Source: an uncultured Bifidobacterium sp.
GTDB lineage: Bacteria; Actinomycetota; Actinomycetes; Actinomycetales; Bifidobacteriaceae
Length of the DNA stretch: 64,000 bases
Direction: 5' to 3'
NCBI RefSeq assembly: GCF_959020145.1
Contig: NZ_CAUEQY010000004.1
Coordinates: 1-64,000 of the forward strand
In this document: piece by piece, positions 61,258 to 64,000 of the stretch
Numbering within the stretch: the stretch's first letter is position 1
How the letters are laid out: the number at the start of each line of letters is the position of its first letter
Made by a program: the position numbers and the translations under genes
The notes under the pieces: model-generated
What the model was told of the DNA's origin: nothing
Databases searched by the model: none
The model's input: the letters and a program-made list of their open reading frames with translations, nothing else

Positions 61258-61983
61258 TCAGCGTGCGACTTCGAGGGCTTCCTCCAACGTGAAGGCGCGC
61301 GCGTACAGCGATTTGCCGAGAATCGCGGCGTCCACGCCCAGTTCGGCGAGCTCCTTGATGTTGCGCAGGTCGTCGAGCTTGGAGATGCCACCGGATGCGG
61401 TGACCTTCGCGTCGGTGCGGGACGCCACTTCGCGCAGCAGCTCGATGTTCGGGCCGCTCATCATGCCGTCGCGTGCCACGTCGGTGACCACGTAACGGGA
61501 GCAGCCGACGGAGTCGAGGAACTTCATGGTCTCGAACAGGTCGCCACCTTCCTTCACCCAGCCGCGGGCCGCGAGGGTGTGGCCGCGCACGTCAAGGCCG
61601 ACGGCCACGCGGTCGCCGTACTTCTTGATGACGGAAGCGGTCCAGTCGGGGTTCTCCAGAGCCGCGGTGCCGATGTTCACGCGGACCGCGCCGGCTTCGA
61701 GCGCCGCGTCGAGCGAGGCGTCGTCGCGCACGCCGCCGGACATTTCGATGTTGACCTTGTCGCCCAGTTCCTTGACGATGGCGCGCAGCTGGTCACGGTT
61801 GTTGCCGGTGCCGAATGCGGCGTCGAGATCGACGAGGTGGATCCATTCCGCACCCGATTCCACCCACGTGCGGGCGGCTTCCAGCGGGGAGCCGTAGTCG
61901 GTTTCGGAGCCGGATTCGCCTTGGCGCAGGCGCACGGCCTTGCCATCACGGACGTCGACGGCGGGAAGCAGCGTCAAAGACAT
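61258..61983 (-). CDS. priA: Phosphoribosyl isomerase A (HisA, probably bifunctional HisA/TrpF)
   Basis: Isomerises ProFAR in histidine synthesis and, in actinobacteria lacking trpF, also PRA in tryptophan synthesis. The 241-residue TIM barrel has the two catalytic Asp residues in LPAVDVRDG and VTDVARDGMMSG, and the phosphate loops SGGVRD and ASGGISKLDDL. The bifunctional-type RGW motif is kept in AARGWVKEGGDL. Whether TrpF activity is retained cannot be told without knowing if a separate trpF exists. It lies between hisH and glnA. Confidence 0.93.
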   Translation of the reverse strand: MSLTLLPAVDVRDGKAVRLRQGESGSETDYGSPLEAARTWVESGAEWIHLVDLDAAFGTGNNRDQLRAIVKELGDKVNIEMSGGVRDDASLDAALEAGAVRVNIGTAALENPDWTASVIKKYGDRVAVGLDVRGHTLAARGWVKEGGDLFETMKFLDSVGCSRYVVTDVARDGMMSGPNIELLREVASRTDAKVTASGGISKLDDLRNIKELAELGVDAAILGKSLYARAFTLEEALEVAR

Positions 61984-62094
61984 GTCATACCTTTCGTTGC
62001 GTTGAACGGTTTTCGGCCGTTCAACGGATCTTGCGATTACCGATTTGAATTTACGATTTTGCGATTGTTGCGATTGCCTTGCGCGAATCCGCGT

Positions 62095-62742
62095 TCAGAA
62101 CGTCGCAACCCAGTTACGCAGCAGCTGCGCGCCGGCTTCGGCGGATTTCTCCGGATGGAACTGCGTGGCGAACAACGGTCCACGTTCGTAGGCGGCCACG
62201 AATCGGCTGCGCCCGTAGGTGCACCACGTCACATGCTCTTCCGCGTCGCCGAAGTCCAGCTGGTCGGCGGAGGTGTCGGCAGGCAAAGCGCTCATCGCGG
62301 CAAAGGAGTGCACGAAATAGAATCGTTCGTTCTCCACGCCCTTGAGCAGCACGGAACCTTCCGGCGCTTCGACGGTGTCCCAACCCATGTGCGGCACCAC
62401 GTCGGCGTCGAGCAGCTCGACATCGCCCTTGATCAGACCGAGACCGGGCGTGCCGTCGCCATGTTCCATGCCACGTTCGAACATGATCTGCTCGCCCACG
62501 CAGACGCCGAGCACCGGGCGGCCGGCGCGCAGACGGTCTTTGATGACCCTGTCTCCGCCGACGCTTTTCAGTCCTTCCATGCATGCGCCGAACGCGCCCA
62601 CACCCGGCACCACCAGTCCGTCGGCTTCCAGAGCCTGACGATGGTCGGACGTGAGGGTCACGTCGAGGTCGAGATTGGCCAACGCGCGCACCATGGAACG
62701 CACGTTGCCGAAACCGTAATCGAACACCACCACGGAAGTCAT
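62095..62742 (-). CDS. hisH: Imidazole glycerol phosphate synthase glutaminase subunit
   Basis: Supplies ammonia from glutamine to HisF. The 215-residue class I glutaminase has the nucleophile Cys in VLGVCVGEQIMF and the His-Glu pair in ATQFHPEKSAEAG. The ATG at 62742 follows GAAGGAG and begins the conserved TSVVVFDYGFGN. HisF is not in this window; priA follows after about 110 bases. Confidence 0.95.
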   Translation of the reverse strand: MTSVVVFDYGFGNVRSMVRALANLDLDVTLTSDHRQALEADGLVVPGVGAFGACMEGLKSVGGDRVIKDRLRAGRPVLGVCVGEQIMFERGMEHGDGTPGLGLIKGDVELLDADVVPHMGWDTVEAPEGSVLLKGVENERFYFVHSFAAMSALPADTSADQLDFGDAEEHVTWCTYGRSRFVAAYERGPLFATQFHPEKSAEAGAQLLRNWVATF

Positions 62743-62793
62743 GGGCGCTCTCCTTCTTTTGCTTGCCGAAGAATCCATCCTTCGGGGAAAAAC

Positions 62794-63564
62794 TTATTCG
62801 ATGCTTGACGAACCACGACCGAATCGCGTGTGCTCGGCGAGGATCTTCATGGCGTCATCACGGGTCAGGCTTGCGGAATCGACGGTTTCCACGCCGGAAT
62901 CACGCACCCCCTGAACGTCGGTGATGCCCAGCAGCAGGTCTTCGACGAACGGCGCGGTGGAGGTGAACAGCACCGGTGGCGCGAACGTCTGGCCGACCTT
63001 GCCTTGCAGGTACATCGTCGCCTCGAGCTTGTCCGCACGGTTGATCGCGAGGACGGCAGGCATGCCGGAGACCACGGTGGTCAGATCTTTGATGGCCGCT
63101 TCCGGGCCATCGCCGTCGAGATTGCGTAATACAGCGACCGCGCCTTGCGGTGAGGCGAGGCATTGCGCGGAGATGTCGGACAGTTGGCAGAACGCGGCGA
63201 ACAGGCGTGCGGAGGCAAGTCGGGTGATGATCACCGCGACTTTCGCACGGTTGCCCAGCAGTCCCTGCAACTCGTCGTCGAATGACAGCGAGTTCTCGGC
63301 TTCGGACAGTACCGCGTCGGCTTCCTTCGATTGCAGGCCGTCCTGCGATTCGTCGGAAGACGCATCGGAATTAACCGTCTCATCCGGCTGATCGAATGGC
63401 ACCTGCGCGGGAGCATCGTTCTGTTGGGCAGCTTCCTCGTCCTGGAATTCCTTTTCGAAGCCGGCCATGGCCGCTTCCAGCTCCTCTTCGCTGAAATGCA
63501 TGCCGTCGTCGTTGGTCTTCCCCAAGCCGTCGAAACCGTTCAAATCGTCCTTGTCGTCGGACAT
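62794..63564 (-). CDS. Conserved unknown protein inside the histidine operon
   Basis: A 256-residue protein translated from an ATG that overlaps the hisB stop (TGATG). The first 95 residues are acidic and look disordered (DDKDDLNGFDGLGKTNDD and EEELEAAMAGFEKEFQDEE). The second part is an ordered alpha/beta domain with KVAVIITRLASARLFAAF and DLTTVVSGMPAVLAINRADK. I recognise no catalytic motif and no membrane segment. Its fixed place between hisB and hisH suggests a role in, or regulation of, histidine synthesis. The longer frame from 63813 runs through hisB and is not used. Confidence 0.75.
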   Translation of the reverse strand: MSDDKDDLNGFDGLGKTNDDGMHFSEEELEAAMAGFEKEFQDEEAAQQNDAPAQVPFDQPDETVNSDASSDESQDGLQSKEADAVLSEAENSLSFDDELQGLLGNRAKVAVIITRLASARLFAAFCQLSDISAQCLASPQGAVAVLRNLDGDGPEAAIKDLTTVVSGMPAVLAINRADKLEATMYLQGKVGQTFAPPVLFTSTAPFVEDLLLGITDVQGVRDSGVETVDSASLTRDDAMKILAEHTRFGRGSSSIE

Positions 63565-64000
63565 CACAGCGCGCCCTTCGTGCTGGGAATGCCGTCGACG
63601 CGCGGATCGGGTTCGATGGCGAAACGCAATGCGCGGGCCAAAGCCTTGAATTCGGCTTCGGCGATGTGGTGCGGGTCGCGGCCGGAAATCACGTGCAGGT
63701 GCAGGCAGATGCCGGCATGCATGGCGATGGATTCCATGACGTGGCGAACGAGCGAACCGGTAAAATGCCCGCCAATCATGCAGTATTCGAAGCCTTCCGG
63801 CTCTCCGGTGCACACGCAGTACGGGCGGCCGGAAATGTCGACGACGGCTTTGGCGAGTGCCTCGTCGAGCGGCACGGTGGCGTCGGCGAAACGGCGGATG
63901 CCACGCTTGTCTCCGAGGGCCTGCTTCAGAGCCTCGCCGAATACGATGGCGATGTCTTCGACGGTGTGGTGCGCGTCGATGTCGGTGTCCCCGGTGGCTT
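63564..64000 (-). CDS. hisB: Imidazoleglycerol-phosphate dehydratase, 3' part
   Basis: The N-terminal part lies beyond the window edge. The visible frame runs in from 64000 and contains the metal-binding motif GDTDIDAHHTVEDIAI, then FGEALKQALGDKRGIRRF, and later DPHHIAEAEFKALARAL, ending PSTKGAL. These are the two His-rich manganese sites of the dehydratase. There is no phosphatase domain in the part seen. Its stop overlaps the next gene's start by one base. Confidence 0.93.
   Translation of the reverse strand, partial: ATGDTDIDAHHTVEDIAIVFGEALKQALGDKRGIRRFADATVPLDEALAKAVVDISGRPYCVCTGEPEGFEYCMIGGHFTGSLVRHVMESIAMHAGICLHLHVISGRDPHHIAEAEFKALARALRFAIEPDPRVDGIPSTKGAL

Noticed and set aside
1..64000. 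CRISPR array, insertion sequence, prophage or rRNA operon
   Set aside because: I found no regularly spaced repeats, transposase-like or integrase-like proteins, or rRNA signatures in the window.

Overview
This window looks like a chromosomal segment of a Bifidobacterium, probably from the B. adolescentis group. The evidence is actinobacterial gene content and GC-rich codon use, a tmRNA whose tag reads AKSNRTEFALAA, SOS boxes of the TCGAAC-N4-GTTCGA type, a bL37 ribosomal protein gene, a dcw cluster without ftsZ, and a D-aspartate-type peptidoglycan bridge cassette. Genus and species are inferred from recognised families, not from a database search.

Layout. 1-4.3 kb: gap, a YbaK-type deacylase, ispH, galM and the tiny bL37 gene. 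4.3-8.8 kb: an ECF sigma factor with an overlapping Cys-rich partner, then a murE / ATP-grasp ligase / aspartate racemase operon. 9-12.9 kb: folC, an aminopeptidase P and a Nudix hydrolase. 13-18.7 kb: an oligopeptide ABC importer (oppA-B-C-DF). 19-21.2 kb: a ROK regulator and a fructokinase. 21.4-22.5 kb: tmRNA and a flavin/PLP-oxidase-fold protein. 22.6-36.8 kb: the dcw cell-wall/division cluster, read right to left as mraZ, rsmH, ftsL-like, ftsI, a decayed murE, murF, mraY, murD, ftsW, murG, murC, ftsQ. 37-47 kb: helD, serA, nrdR, an SOS-linked LysM protein, lexA, a cation efflux gene, ldh, hflX and an rRNA-type methyltransferase. 47-51 kb: hrpA. 51.2-57.4 kb: an accessory locus with an ABC/adaptor export complex, two paralogous lipoproteins, a response regulator, a broken histidine kinase and a small secreted Lactococcin-972-like peptide. 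57.5-64 kb: an MFS exporter, a membrane-anchored lysozyme-like protein, a GlnA2-like glutamine synthetase, and the end of a histidine operon (hisB, an unknown gene, hisH, priA/hisA).

Two results stand out. First, a complete MurE of the non-diaminopimelate type sits in a three-gene operon with a D-aspartate-ligase-like ATP-grasp protein and an aspartate racemase. The position between ftsI and murF, where murE normally lies, holds only a truncated Mur-ligase relic with a destroyed P-loop. This suggests that the native ligase was replaced by a Lys/Orn-type ligase that came with its own D-Asp cross-bridge machinery.

Second, the 51.2-57.4 kb locus looks like a self-contained bacteriocin-like or envelope-stress system. 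A Sec-secreted, C-terminally Tyr-rich peptide and a four-gene export/lipoprotein operon are each preceded by the same dyad, TACYCATATTGRGTA, at nearly the same distance (86-97 bases) from the first gene. A LuxR-type response regulator encoded between them is the obvious candidate to bind it, while its partner kinase has lost its phosphoacceptor region.

Other regulatory structure includes four 10-bp-spaced MraZ boxes before mraZ, three SOS boxes between lexA and the LysM gene, an almost ideal lac-type operator before ldh, and several unassigned inverted repeats. No rRNA, tRNA, CRISPR array, insertion sequence or prophage was recognised.
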